A stretch of 48,276 nt of DNA from an uncultured Neisseriaceae bacterium (GTDB taxonomy: Bacteria > Pseudomonadota > Gammaproteobacteria > Burkholderiales > Neisseriaceae): the NCBI GenBank assembly GCA_945267035.1, contig CALYOS010000017.1:1-48276 (forward strand), in the 5' to 3' direction. The notes below the pieces were generated by a model. That model saw only the letters and a program-made list of their open reading frames with translations. It did no database searches and had not been told where the DNA came from. The position numbers and the translations under genes are program-made. Numbering within the stretch: the stretch's first letter is position 1; each line of letters opens with the position of its first letter. This document shows, piece after piece, positions 20,986 through 30,237 of the stretch.

Positions 20986-21638
20986 TGAAAATTACTGAAC
21001 AAGATGTGTTGGCTTTTTTACAAGCACAACCTGATTGGTTATACCAACATGCGGCGGAATTTGGTTTGCGTCCTTCAGAAAGCAAAATTTTATCCTTTCA
21101 AAAAGGAAGCATGCTGGCACTCAAGCGCAAAACAGAAAAAATGGCCGATCAGCTAGTGCAAATATTGGCGGATGCTGAAACCAACCGAGATTTAATGATG
21201 AAATTTATGCGTTTTCATCAGCGCTTACTGGCTGTTGAAGATATATCTCAATGGTTGGATGCGATCACAAATGGGCTGAGAGATGATTTTTCCTTGCCCC
21301 ATCATGTCGTGCGTATTGTGACGAACATACCAGAAAACTGCTCTGTTCCTGCCGAGATAATAGCTGATGCAGAAGTTAAAGCTGCGGCGGCTAAATTGAC
21401 CAAACCATTATGCGGGGCATTGCCTGTAGTTGCATTGATGCGTCAATTTGCTGATCAGCCTCGGCTTGAAAGCTTTTTACAATTGCCAATACGGTGGCAT
21501 GATAAAACCATTGCGGTTCTCATTATTGGGCATGAAAATGACGCACATTTTCAACCGGAACAGTCCACTGAGTGGATAACCATAATGGGTGAAAGTTTAG
21601 CCATAATTCTGGCTCGCTTGTTGAAATTGGCGGATTGA
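20985..21638 (+). CDS. DUF484 family protein
   Basis: 217 aa. The N-terminal half starts with the typical TEQDVLAFLQAQPDWLYQHA segment, followed by a helical linker and a GAF-like C-terminal domain (about residues 75-215). DUF484 genes usually lie between dapF and xerC, and this copy keeps the dapF side of that arrangement. The biochemical role is unknown; the GAF-like fold hints at ligand binding. Its start overlaps dapF by one base and its stop overlaps the next gene's ATG. Confidence 0.88.
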   Translation: MKITEQDVLAFLQAQPDWLYQHAAEFGLRPSESKILSFQKGSMLALKRKTEKMADQLVQILADAETNRDLMMKFMRFHQRLLAVEDISQWLDAITNGLRDDFSLPHHVVRIVTNIPENCSVPAEIIADAEVKAAAAKLTKPLCGALPVVALMRQFADQPRLESFLQLPIRWHDKTIAVLIIGHENDAHFQPEQSTEWITIMGESLAIILARLLKLAD

Positions 21639-22189
21639 TGGCAAATTTTTTAACTCATAGTATTATTGTTCTATATGCATTTGTATTTATCAGCCAGTGC
21701 TTGAAATATCATCTTGCGGGCTGGTTATGGCTAAGTAGCCTATGTTGGCTGATCATTTCGGTGCTGGGCAATATGTTTTTACCTGGATTATCTGGCCTAT
21801 TTAAACCCACCAATCTTTATCTGATCCCTGTTTATATTTTTTTAGCTGCATTATTCTATGGTAATAAGAAAATATTAAATGCGCAGTCATCCTATTTATC
21901 AAATCTTATAGACAGTGGGCGATTACAGTATTTGTCATTGATTATTTGGATAGTATTGATTTCCTGTTTAGGACAATGGATGCCTAATTATTCATCTATT
22001 ATTTTTTATCTGATAAAAATAATTTTATGGCAACCTATATTCTGGATTGGTAGTCAATGGATTTTAATGTGGGTATTACATCAAAATCAGCAGACAATAA
22101 AACGTCCGCTTACTTCACAGGAGTTAGTTTTACTGACAATGCTTTGGCAGTTTTTCTTTGTCTATTTAAGTTTATTAGGTAAAGTGTGA
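21638..22189 (+). CDS. Uncharacterised inner-membrane protein
   Basis: 183 aa. Very hydrophobic, with about five membrane segments (near residues 5-22, 27-50, 58-76, 90-115 and 120-150) and one more at the C-terminus. The ATG overlaps the DUF484 stop (TGATG), so the three genes dapF-DUF484-this gene form a coupled operon. In many relatives xerC occupies this place; this protein has no recombinase residues and is not a broken xerC. I do not recognise the family. Confidence 0.7.
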   Translation: MANFLTHSIIVLYAFVFISQCLKYHLAGWLWLSSLCWLIISVLGNMFLPGLSGLFKPTNLYLIPVYIFLAALFYGNKKILNAQSSYLSNLIDSGRLQYLSLIIWIVLISCLGQWMPNYSSIIFYLIKIILWQPIFWIGSQWILMWVLHQNQQTIKRPLTSQELVLLTMLWQFFFVYLSLLGKV

Positions 22190-22304
22190 TTTGCATACTA
22201 AGAGTAGATTTAACTTAAAAGTTTTTTAAACAGGAAAGTGATCAGCACAAATTTATTGATTTAGGACATATAACTATATTAAATTATCGCCAGATATCCC
22301 AAAA

Positions 22305-22336
22305 CAAAAAAAGCCGAACATTCGTTCGGCTTTTTT
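22305..22336 (-). terminator. Bidirectional terminator at the lipoprotein gene
   Basis: Strong hairpin AAGCCGAAC-ATTC-GTTCGGCTT with an A run on the left and a T run on the right. It serves the minus-strand lipoprotein and can also end the plus-strand dapF operon. Confidence 0.9.
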
Positions 22337-22349
22337 AATTAGCTTATGC

Positions 22350-22613
22350 TTAGTGTGAAGCAGCAGATGCTGGAGCTGTTTCAGTAGTGATGGTAGTTTC
22401 AGAAGCTGTAACAGTAGTAGTAGTTGCAGAAGCTTCAACTGGAGTAGAAGCTGCTGGAGTAGAAGCTTCAACTGAAGTAGTTGTAGCAGAAGCAGCTGGT
22501 GCAGAAGCTTCAGAAGCTGCTGCAGAAGCAGCTGGTGCAGATGGTTTCTCATTATTACAAGCAGCCAAGAACAAAGACATCAGGGCAGCAGCAGCTAATA
22601 AAGATTTTTTCAT
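22350..22613 (-). CDS. Ala/Ser/Thr-rich low-complexity lipoprotein
   Basis: 87 aa. Signal peptide MKKSLLAAAALMSLFLAAC with lipobox L-A-A-C, then NNEKPS and about 60 residues made almost only of Ala, Ser, Thr, Val, Glu and Pro. The segment contains imperfect internal repeats of the VEASTPAAS and VEASATTTTV type. A surface-exposed, unstructured or glycosylatable spacer is plausible but not shown. The other strand across this repeat gives a Leu-rich frame that is only a shadow. Followed by a strong terminator. Confidence 0.8.
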   Translation of the reverse strand: MKKSLLAAAALMSLFLAACNNEKPSAPAASAAASEASAPAASATTTSVEASTPAASTPVEASATTTTVTASETTITTETAPASAASH

Positions 22614-23557
22614 GATTATGTACCTTAATCTGTATCAAAAAGTATTACTTTAATGACGGAAGTCCAGTTTTGTTCTCCATGCTGCGCGTAAAAAAACGTA
22701 CAGGGAGTGTGCAAAACTTGTGCAAATCGAATTATGCCTTGGGTTGCAAAGTATTGCAATGAGGCAATGTTGTATTTTTACTTATCAAAGACCCGGATAA
22801 ATCATTTTTTACATCTAGGTTAAACTGACATTAGGGTGTCGCAACGTCATCAATAATATATATAATTCTTATAAAAGTATGTATAAATGATTGAAATAGA
22901 TTATAAAAAGATAAAATGTGCCAATTATTGAAAGAGAAAAAACACTGTTGCAAAATTTCACACCAAAAGTTGTAAAAGTTGTTTTTTTGCAACAAATTGG
23001 TTATTGCTGTATCAAATTTGGATCATGAAATCATGATATTTCACCTAGATTCAAACATGATGGCGAAGATAATAAAATATAATTATTTGTTTTATAAAAA
23101 TATATATCCTCAAATGGTTTAGTTGATTATATAAGCGACTTTATTGCCGAATAGCAAAGTCATCGCTGTTATTTAGCTCAAATTCTATATTTCTCTTCAA
23201 ATAAAACAAAGCAGCCATTTTTTTAAAGAGATCATCTTGAGTTATATTTTTGTGCCATGTTAAAAGATTTGAAATTCAGCGCAGAGAACGGTGTGATCTC
23301 TCTGTGATTAAGAAAAATGTTTCCCAAGACTTCATTGATACAACCCTATTTGTTAATTTGATTGATCGATTGAATAAAAAAATATTAAATATTAGCTTGA
23401 GAAACATTCAGCTCTATTTTGCGGTCTATGTGAAGATTGAAGCGTAGTATAATTACTGAATTAAAACGAGTCTTTCTTACAATTGCGTCAGATCTATCGG
23501 CAGAAAAAAAGATCGTTCATTACAGATTTCACAGAATAATATTTTTGGATACAGACC
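22614..23557. other. Gap between the lipoprotein and ETF-QO genes
   Basis: About 940 AT-rich bases. A 65-codon frame at 23250-23447 lacks a ribosome-binding site and coding character. Several TTGCAA-type words recur around 22744-22760 and 22940-23000, without forming a clear dyad. No gene seen. Confidence 0.45.
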
Positions 23558-25210
23558 ATGACTCAAAACTCTGAACGTGAGAGTATGCACTATGATGTAG
23601 TAATTGTCGGTGCAGGACCTTCTGGACTAAGTGCGGCCATTCGTTTAAAACAACTAGCCATTACTCAACAGCGTGATTTAAGTGTCTGTATCATTGAGAA
23701 GGCTTCAGAAGTTGGAGCCCATATCTTATCTGGAGCAGTCCTTGATCCTTGTACATTGACCGAACTTATTAGCGATTGGGCGAATAAAAATGCACCGTTA
23801 CATTGTCCGGTAGAGGAAGATAAATTACTTTTTCTAACTAAAAAACAAGCTTTTCGTCTTCCCACGCCATCAACATTTCGCAATAAAGGAAATTATATTA
23901 TTAGTCTTGGTGTGTTTTGCCGCTGGTTGGCACAACAGGCTGAAGATCTAGGTGTTGAAATTTATCCAGGATTTGCCGCTACAGAAGTGTTATATCATGC
24001 GGATGGCTCGGTACGTGGTATTGCTACTGGTGATATGGGTGTTGAAAAAAATGGACAACACGGTGCCAATTATCAGCAAGGGATGGAGTTATTGGCTCGG
24101 CAAACCATTTTTGCAGAAGGATGCCGTGGCTCGTTAACCAAAACATTATTGCAGAAATTTGACTTAACCCACAATTGTCAGCCGCAGACCTACGGAATTG
24201 GTATCAAAGAGTTATGGTCCATTGATCCAGCAAAATCTAAACCAGGTAGGGTAATGCACTCGATTGGTTGGCCATTAGATCAGAAAACCTACGGTGGTTC
24301 TTTTATGTATCACCTCAATGATAATAAAGTGGCCGTGGGAATGGTAATTGGGTTGGATTATCAAAATCCGTATTTATCTCCATACGAAGAATTACAACGT
24401 TATAAAACACATCCTGCAATTCGTCGCACCTTAGAAGGGGGTCAGTGCATTGCCTATGGCGCTCGCGCCTTGAGTGAGGGCGGGTTACAAAGCTTGCCGA
24501 AACTTTCTTTTCCAGGAGGTGTGTTGGTAGGAGATAGCGCCGGCTTTCTGAATGTTCCTCGAATTAAAGGCATTCATACCGCCATGAAATCAGGCATGCT
24601 GGCTGCCGAGGCGGTAATGGAGGTCATTGGTTCACAAATAAACGAAGCCACCAACAGCGAAGCAGTGAATTATTCCAGTTTGTTTAGACAAAGTTGGCTG
24701 CATGCAGAACTACATAAGGTTCGAAATCTGCGTCCTGCTTTCAAATGGGGGCTATTGGGTGGATTAGGATATGGAGCATTAGAAGAATATCTTTTTCGTG
24801 GTAAAGCACCATGGACTTTACGCCATCATGGCACCGATCACGGTTCTTTAAAAAAAGCTCAGCAATGCAAACCTATTGTTTATCCAAAACCTGATGGCAA
24901 ATTAACTTTTGATCGAATGTCATCTGTATATTTAGCTGCAATCAGCTACGATGAAAATCAGCCGGTTCATTTAAAACTCACCAAGCCTGAAGTAGCCATA
25001 GATATTAATTATCATGAGTATGCTAGTCCGGAAACACGGTATTGTCCGGCGGGGGTATACGAAATTGTAGAAGAGGGCGGAAAACCACATTTACAAATCA
25101 ATGCGCAGAATTGTGTTCAATGTAAAACCTGTGATATTAAAGATCCCACCCAAAACATTACTTGGACATGTTCTGAAGGTGGCAGCGGACCCAATTACGC
25201 CGAAATGTAA
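23558..25210 (+). CDS. Electron transfer flavoprotein-ubiquinone oxidoreductase
   Basis: 550 aa. Takes electrons from reduced ETF to ubiquinone at the membrane. The FAD-binding VVIVGAGPSGLSAAIRL lies at residues 13-29, with a second FAD motif VLVGDSAGFLNVPRIKGIHT at about 325-344. The C-terminal ferredoxin-like part (about 485-550) has the 4Fe-4S cysteines in RYCPAGVYE, NCVQCKTCDIKDP and ITWTCSEGG. Normal full length. No etfAB genes are in the window. It is convergent with the small gene downstream. Confidence 0.95.
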   Translation: MTQNSERESMHYDVVIVGAGPSGLSAAIRLKQLAITQQRDLSVCIIEKASEVGAHILSGAVLDPCTLTELISDWANKNAPLHCPVEEDKLLFLTKKQAFRLPTPSTFRNKGNYIISLGVFCRWLAQQAEDLGVEIYPGFAATEVLYHADGSVRGIATGDMGVEKNGQHGANYQQGMELLARQTIFAEGCRGSLTKTLLQKFDLTHNCQPQTYGIGIKELWSIDPAKSKPGRVMHSIGWPLDQKTYGGSFMYHLNDNKVAVGMVIGLDYQNPYLSPYEELQRYKTHPAIRRTLEGGQCIAYGARALSEGGLQSLPKLSFPGGVLVGDSAGFLNVPRIKGIHTAMKSGMLAAEAVMEVIGSQINEATNSEAVNYSSLFRQSWLHAELHKVRNLRPAFKWGLLGGLGYGALEEYLFRGKAPWTLRHHGTDHGSLKKAQQCKPIVYPKPDGKLTFDRMSSVYLAAISYDENQPVHLKLTKPEVAIDINYHEYASPETRYCPAGVYEIVEEGGKPHLQINAQNCVQCKTCDIKDPTQNITWTCSEGGSGPNYAEM

Positions 25211-25230
25211 CGGGTCATGCAATTACCAAT

Positions 25231-25273
25231 CATTAATTAACCCTAAATATCATTAAATTAGCGTTAATTAATG
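25231..25273. terminator. AT-rich inverted repeat between convergent genes
   Basis: Arms CATTAATTAAC and GTTAATTAATG match perfectly over 11 bases with a 21-base loop. The repeat spans the end of the convergent minus-strand gene. It may act as a weak bidirectional terminator, though the stem is almost pure AT. Confidence 0.4.
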
Positions 25274-25519
25274 TTCTCTTTCGTGAAAAAAAGCGTAAGT
25301 TGCGTCGTGAAAAAGTTCCACTTGAGGATTCTCTTCATATTCCAATTGGGCAACTTCATGATCAAATCCTAAGCGAATTGATTCAGTTGCCAATTCAGCA
25401 ATATCAGTAGGAAGCGCGCGTAACAAGCCTTTTAGGGCAGTTGCCAAAACCTTATTTTGCATCAATAAAGCTTCCTGTTGCTCCTCTAGAAATTCTATAC
25501 GCTGATCAGATGAAGTCAT
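25268..25519 (-). CDS. Small coiled-coil protein, unknown function
   Basis: 83 aa from the ATG at 25519, which has AGGA 8 bases upstream; the longer frame from 25564 adds an unlikely N-terminus. The first half (QRIEFLEEQQEALLMQNKVL) is a predicted coiled coil, followed by a helical part and an acidic, aromatic C-terminus (YEENPQVELFHDATYAFFHE). No signal peptide. I do not recognise it beyond that. Convergent with the ETF-QO gene and divergent from the next gene. Confidence 0.65.
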   Translation of the reverse strand: MTSSDQRIEFLEEQQEALLMQNKVLATALKGLLRALPTDIAELATESIRLGFDHEVAQLEYEENPQVELFHDATYAFFHEREH

Positions 25520-25583
25520 ATCTACATTCCTTTTACACGAATAAATTAAATGTGAGTTTAGCATTTTATTGTTTAAATGTTGC

Positions 25584-25589
25584 TATAAT
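25584..25589 (+). promoter_or_regulatory. Candidate -10 box (TATAAT)
   Basis: Perfect TATAAT with a poor -35. Transcription would begin near 25595, so the in-frame ATG at 25592 of the following gene would not be usable. This supports the internal start at 25661. Confidence 0.4.
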
Positions 25590-25660
25590 AAATGCAAACA
25601 GGAGCACAGAAATTAAGTGCAGCCTTTTCATTTAGTTTTGATTTAACTAAAAGTGAGAGC

Positions 25661-26641
25661 ATGGTGAAAAACCGACACGAAAATCGCAATCAATTTGTTT
25701 TTACTTTAGATGAAGAGAGTAATACCAAACCACCATATTCATCAAAAAAGGCTGAACGTCTCGCATCGCCTGCACAACATCAGGAAGCAACCCCTGCATG
25801 GGAGCGAACATTGGAACAAATGCGCCAGCTTAAAAAAAGGGTGGAAACCACCGCACAAGTGCATGCTCCCAATCAGACAGTCCGCCAAAGTCAGCCAGCT
25901 GTTACTACTCGTATGAACAAACCATTCGAGCAAGAACAGAGTAAACGAGCCATTCCAGCTGAAGCACATAAAACTAGAACTGCTCGTTCATCCGCGAAGA
26001 CTACTCAGACAACACAGCAATCCTTTTCACTTCAGTCTCAACAGACGAATGAAGTTTTGCTGGATCCAGTACAGCGAGAACGCGCCTATCGCACCTATTT
26101 ACAACAATGGCAGCAAAAACACACATTGGAAGTGAAAGAACAAGAGTCTGTTTTGAATGATACAGCTCTACTTATCCAAGAAGATTGGCTGGCAGCGCAG
26201 AATTGTTTACAAAGTGCCGTAGATATCAATACACCAACATGCTGCACCATCAGTTTGCAAGGAAATCAATCCAGCATTGTAGAAGAAAACCACGTAACGG
26301 CAGATGTCAATCAAGCAGATGAAATCAATGCAGTGCAAGATACAACAAACCAACCAGCAATACACGTTCACATGCATGTCATTGAACCAAGAGGAATCGC
26401 TAATCGTGGTGTTGCATGCATATCTGAGCAAGAACTGTTACAGCAGCTGAGTGAAAAACTGCGCCCGCATCTGGCCGATGTGTTAGCAGGAATGGTTCGG
26501 GTGGCTGTACAACGACATACCGCGGGTTTGGTGACAACCTTACAGCGTGAATTATTGGCAGAAGTGCCCACGGCTGTAGAAGAAGTGTTAAAACACAACC
26601 TAACTCAAGTTATGAATAAAATTAAAAAGAATCAGCGATAA
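25661..26641 (+). CDS. Uncharacterised hydrophilic protein with helical C-terminus
   Basis: 326 aa from ATG 25661; the frame opens at 25592, but that ATG lacks a ribosome-binding site and lies on the predicted transcription start. The first two thirds are Gln/Thr/Ser-rich and probably disordered, with basic patches (QMRQLKKRVE). The C-terminal 90 residues form a clear helical domain (EQELLQQLSEKLRPHLADVL ... EVPTAVEEVLKHNLTQVMNK) that resembles C-termini of beta-proteobacterial proteins of unknown function. No membrane segment or signal peptide. The product cannot be named. Confidence 0.65.
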   Translation: MVKNRHENRNQFVFTLDEESNTKPPYSSKKAERLASPAQHQEATPAWERTLEQMRQLKKRVETTAQVHAPNQTVRQSQPAVTTRMNKPFEQEQSKRAIPAEAHKTRTARSSAKTTQTTQQSFSLQSQQTNEVLLDPVQRERAYRTYLQQWQQKHTLEVKEQESVLNDTALLIQEDWLAAQNCLQSAVDINTPTCCTISLQGNQSSIVEENHVTADVNQADEINAVQDTTNQPAIHVHMHVIEPRGIANRGVACISEQELLQQLSEKLRPHLADVLAGMVRVAVQRHTAGLVTTLQRELLAEVPTAVEEVLKHNLTQVMNKIKKNQR

Positions 26642-26846
26642 GCTTAAATGGTTGATGTGTAACATCAATATAGATGACCACCTAATCGAATGCGCTTTGA
26701 ATTAAACGATATTCGGGGGTATTGATGTTCACATCAGCTTTAATTAGCTAATCGGCAATCAACCTATTTTGCCAATTAAACTTTTTTATGTAATTGGTGT
26801 GAGTGGAAAAATTTTGTATTATATTGCAGTAATATTTGTAGTTTGT

Positions 26847-26922
26847 GCCAGTATAGCTCAGTAGGTAGAGCAGCGCACTCGTAACGCGAAGGTCGTAGGT
26901 TCGATTCCTATTACTGGCACCA
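26847..26922 (+). tRNA. tRNA-Thr(CGU)
   Basis: 76 bases including CCA. Acceptor GCCAGTA pairs with TACTGGC. The D-arm is GCTCAGTAGGTAGAGC, the anticodon loop CTCGTAA gives CGT (reads ACG), and the T-arm is GTAGGTTCGATTCCTAT. The anticodon stem has an A-C pair next to the loop. No clear terminator follows. Confidence 0.96.
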
Positions 26923-27366
26923 TCTGGTTTTTTGCCTATTCAAACTATAGCTAATATTCAATTAGCCCGTTTAATATTGGTTGAAATAGTAGAATACAGT
27001 TCATGATATTTAAAACTAAGATTGGGGATAGAGCGATATACCAACCAATACCTAGATCTGTTCTAAAGTAAATCTAACTATCTCATTATTAAAATGAAAA
27101 ATGCATCATGCAAGTATAGCAATGAATAAAATCTAAATATAATTTATTGATATATTTAATTAATATGCCATTTTTAAATTCAACACTATTTTGATTAAAT
27201 GCAATTCAGAAAATTCTGAAAAATCGACTAACTATTAAGTTCAGATGCACCTAAATAATTAGCCGAAAAGTTATTTGCTGAGCAGATATTGATGTACAAG
27301 CATTGCCCTTTAATGTGTCTCATAAAATATATCTGAACTTCAACAGCAGAATTTATGCACCTTAAT
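26923..27366. other. AT-rich gap after tRNA-Thr
   Basis: About 440 bases without a credible gene; the short frames here are shadows or lack a ribosome-binding site. Confidence 0.45.
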
Positions 27367-28362
27367 TTATGATAATTGTTCAGAGGCTTTCCCTTGCCGA
27401 GCATATCTTTGAGCCAGAACAGCACAAACCATAATTTGCAATTGATGGAAAATCATCAACGGCAGGATCAGTATTCCAACAGTATTAGCCGGAAAAAGTA
27501 CATTGGCCATAGGAACACCATTAGCAAGACTTTTTTTGGATCCACAGAATACAATCGTGATTTCATCCGCTTTATTAAAACCGAGTGCACGCGCGGCAAA
27601 AGTATTAATGGCAATCACCACAAACAGAATAATCAGGCTCACGATAACAATTACCCCAATCGAGCCTAAGTTCATTTTATGCCATAATCCTTCCACAATA
27701 GCGTCACTAAAGGCGACATAAACGACCAATAAAATAGAGGAGCGGTCAGTACGATTGATCCATACTTTATGCTTATAGATCCATCCAGCTAAAAGAGGGC
27801 GAGATAAGTGTCCCAATACAAACGGCAGCATCAGTTGCAACAGAATTGATACAATAGCACCTGTGGTATCGACATGTTGACCATTGGTTGGCATTAGTAA
27901 ACCCACTAACACTGGTGATAAAAATACCCCAAGTATGCTGGAGGCGGAGGCGCTGCAAACAGCAGCAGCTACATTACCGCCGGCAACCGAAGTGAAAGCT
28001 ATGGCTGATTGAACTGTTGCAGGTAAAGTGCACAAATATAAAAAACCAACATAGAGCTCCGGACGAATCCATGTTGGCGTGAAAAACTGCAAACTTAATC
28101 CAATAAGTGGAAACAGAATGAATGTGCTGCAAAATACCAGCAAATGCAATCGCCAGTGTTTGATTCCTTCTCCAATGGCCTTACGTGATAACTTAGCTCC
28201 ATGCATAAAAAATAGCAAAGCTATGGCACCCGTAGTCAGATAGCTAAAAAAGGTCTTGGCATTACCCTGACAAGGTAAAATCGTTGCGGTGCCGACAACC
28301 GCTAACATAGCCAATAAAAATGGATCGATATAAAATTTTTTTAGTAAATTTGAAATAGTCAT
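27367..28362 (-). CDS. Bile acid:sodium symporter family transporter (YfeH-like)
   Basis: 331 aa, about nine or ten membrane segments. The N-terminal DPFLLAMLAVVGTATILPCQG and the block GAIALLFFMHGAKLSRKAI (about residues 49-67) are hallmarks of the YfeH-like SBF branch. ATVQSAIAFTSVAGGNVAAA near 137-156 is the crossover motif, and CGSKKSLANGVPMANVLFP near 275-293 is another family block. The substrate is unknown. The frame reaches back to a TTG at 28428, but the ATG at 28362 gives the family's usual N-terminus. It lies downstream of the phosphate transporter gene on the same strand. Confidence 0.88.
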   Translation of the reverse strand: MTISNLLKKFYIDPFLLAMLAVVGTATILPCQGNAKTFFSYLTTGAIALLFFMHGAKLSRKAIGEGIKHWRLHLLVFCSTFILFPLIGLSLQFFTPTWIRPELYVGFLYLCTLPATVQSAIAFTSVAGGNVAAAVCSASASSILGVFLSPVLVGLLMPTNGQHVDTTGAIVSILLQLMLPFVLGHLSRPLLAGWIYKHKVWINRTDRSSILLVVYVAFSDAIVEGLWHKMNLGSIGVIVIVSLIILFVVIAINTFAARALGFNKADEITIVFCGSKKSLANGVPMANVLFPANTVGILILPLMIFHQLQIMVCAVLAQRYARQGKASEQLS

Positions 28363-28594
28363 GATAATTAACAGTTTCAGGCTTTGAAAAAAGGGCAGGT
28401 CAAGGTTTAAGCCCAACAACATAGCCAAAGTTTTTACTGTTCAAGCAACCTAAAAATTAAATGGAACATCCGATCAATGGTGCAACGGTCATTGATATCT
28501 GCTTCATCTCCCAGTTAGAGAGCAGTGAATGCCCAAAAGACAATACTGCCGTGAAAATTGACCTTCTAACTTAGATAACAGCGAGTGTATAACC

Positions 28595-28633
28595 ATAAAA
28601 AACAAGCGGCTAAAGAAAAATCTTTCGCCGCTT
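28595..28633 (-). terminator. Terminator of the phosphate transporter gene
   Basis: Hairpin AAGCGGCGAAAGA / TCTTTAGCCGCTT (one mismatch) followed on the minus strand by GTTTTTT, immediately after the stop of the transporter gene. Confidence 0.85.
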
Positions 28634-28638
28634 AATTT

Positions 28639-30237
28639 CTACCTAAATATACAGTTTAATCCCAGGAAAGTCAGCGTCGATAAAATAGCGGCAGAAGGTA
28701 AAGTAATCACCCAGGCCAATACAATTGGCTTCATTAATTTCCAGTTGGCATTCCGATTAACTAATCCGATACCTAATACTGCACCCACCAAAATATGTGT
28801 GCTAGATACGGGTAAGCCCATTAAAGTAGCAAACATCACAATCGTTGCAGAAGAAAGCTCAGCGGTAAATCCAGAAGCAGGGTGCATTTTAGCTAAATTC
28901 GTTCCCACCGTCTGAATCACTTCTTTTCCAATAAACCACAATCCTACAATTAGGGCAACACCAAATGTGACCATGACCGGAGCAGGAATTTGTGCATTAG
29001 AATCAATTCCAATACTGCCGCTACGAATAATATCCATTATGGCAGCAAAAGGACCAACTGCATTTGAGATATCATTGGCTCCATGACTGAAAGCAAAACC
29101 GGCAGCAGTAAACACCTGCATCCAGCTAAACATAAGAAATGTAGATTTGCTCAGATCCTTGCGTTTCAAAGTTTTGGCATAAATAAAAGTAGCCATCCAC
29201 ACCAAAGCACCGATCATGATAATCAACATAAAATTAGTCACTGCTGAGAATCCCAGATGTAAATTGGTCAATCCTTTAAATAGCAGCATAGCAACAATCA
29301 TCATACTGCCACATGCTGAAATCAAAGGAACCCAATTATGCAGTGCTTTAAAAGTATCTATACTGCTTTTGCGTTTTTCAATATCGACTAGGCCACGATA
29401 AAATTCAGACTCTAAATCTTCGACACTATAGTCAGGATCATTATAAATTTCGGCATCCCGAGCAATTGCAGAAGAGACACTGATTTTGTCTGCTTCATTC
29501 AAACTTTCAAACCAAGCTTTATGTCTTTCCTTATAAGCTTTTTTTTCCTGTTTGATTTCTTTAAGCGCAATATTCATTCGCTCATTGTAATCCAGTACCC
29601 GCTTCTTGATTTGTCCAAACATAATGAACGACAGTGCCCCACCCAGTAAAGGCGACACAATCCATGACAAACCAATTTCTCCCATCTTATCCCATTGAAC
29701 CAAATTAAACGCGCTGTTATTACCGGTAACAATAAAGCCTAAGCACAAACCTGAGCCAACTAATCCACCAATAAGTGAATGAGTAGTCGAAACTGGTAAA
29801 CCTTTTTTAGAAGCAATTAACAACCAGATGGCTGCCGCCAATAAGGCTGCCAGCATTACATTGATACATTGCGAAGGAGATAGATTCATTACGCCAAGAT
29901 CGATAATCCCATGGCGAATGGTTTTCGTCACCTCTCCACCTGCGATGACAGCACCAGAAACTTCAAATACGGCCGCAATTCCCAAAGCTTGGGGAATCGT
30001 TAAAGTTCCGGCGCCTACACTGGTACCAAAAGAATTGGCTACATCATTGCCACCAATATTGAACGCCATAAATGCACCAAAAAGCGTTGCAATAATAAAC
30101 ACCAAAGGGGAGTGATGATTGGTATAACCCAGTCCCCAATAAATAAAGTAAGCAATCGTGCCAATTAATAAGGCTGCAAAGGCGTAATTTACCCGCATAA
30201 GCAGAGGAGAACGCAAAGAAGATGTCTCAGATGCCAT
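28639..30237 (-). CDS. pit: PiT-family inorganic phosphate transporter
   Basis: 532 aa. Two repeated PiT modules carry the signature motifs AFNIGGNDVANSFGTSVGAG near residues 58-77 and FSHGANDISNAVGPFAAIMD near 380-400, each followed by family SSTH motifs (VSTTHSLIGG near 150 and VSSTHILVGA near 480). About ten membrane segments surround a charged cytosolic loop (about 210-300) rich in Lys and Glu. Low-affinity, cation-coupled phosphate uptake is the family role. A strong terminator follows the gene. Confidence 0.93.
   Translation of the reverse strand: MASETSSLRSPLLMRVNYAFAALLIGTIAYFIYWGLGYTNHHSPLVFIIATLFGAFMAFNIGGNDVANSFGTSVGAGTLTIPQALGIAAVFEVSGAVIAGGEVTKTIRHGIIDLGVMNLSPSQCINVMLAALLAAAIWLLIASKKGLPVSTTHSLIGGLVGSGLCLGFIVTGNNSAFNLVQWDKMGEIGLSWIVSPLLGGALSFIMFGQIKKRVLDYNERMNIALKEIKQEKKAYKERHKAWFESLNEADKISVSSAIARDAEIYNDPDYSVEDLESEFYRGLVDIEKRKSSIDTFKALHNWVPLISACGSMMIVAMLLFKGLTNLHLGFSAVTNFMLIIMIGALVWMATFIYAKTLKRKDLSKSTFLMFSWMQVFTAAGFAFSHGANDISNAVGPFAAIMDIIRSGSIGIDSNAQIPAPVMVTFGVALIVGLWFIGKEVIQTVGTNLAKMHPASGFTAELSSATIVMFATLMGLPVSSTHILVGAVLGIGLVNRNANWKLMKPIVLAWVITLPSAAILSTLTFLGLNCIFR

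Noticed and set aside
22274-22653. Leu-rich and Val/Glu-rich frames overlapping the low-complexity lipoprotein
   Set aside because: They are alternative readings of the repetitive codons; only the frame with a signal peptide and lipobox makes sense.
23250-23447. 65-codon frame upstream of the ETF-QO gene
   Set aside because: No ribosome-binding site and no family pattern.
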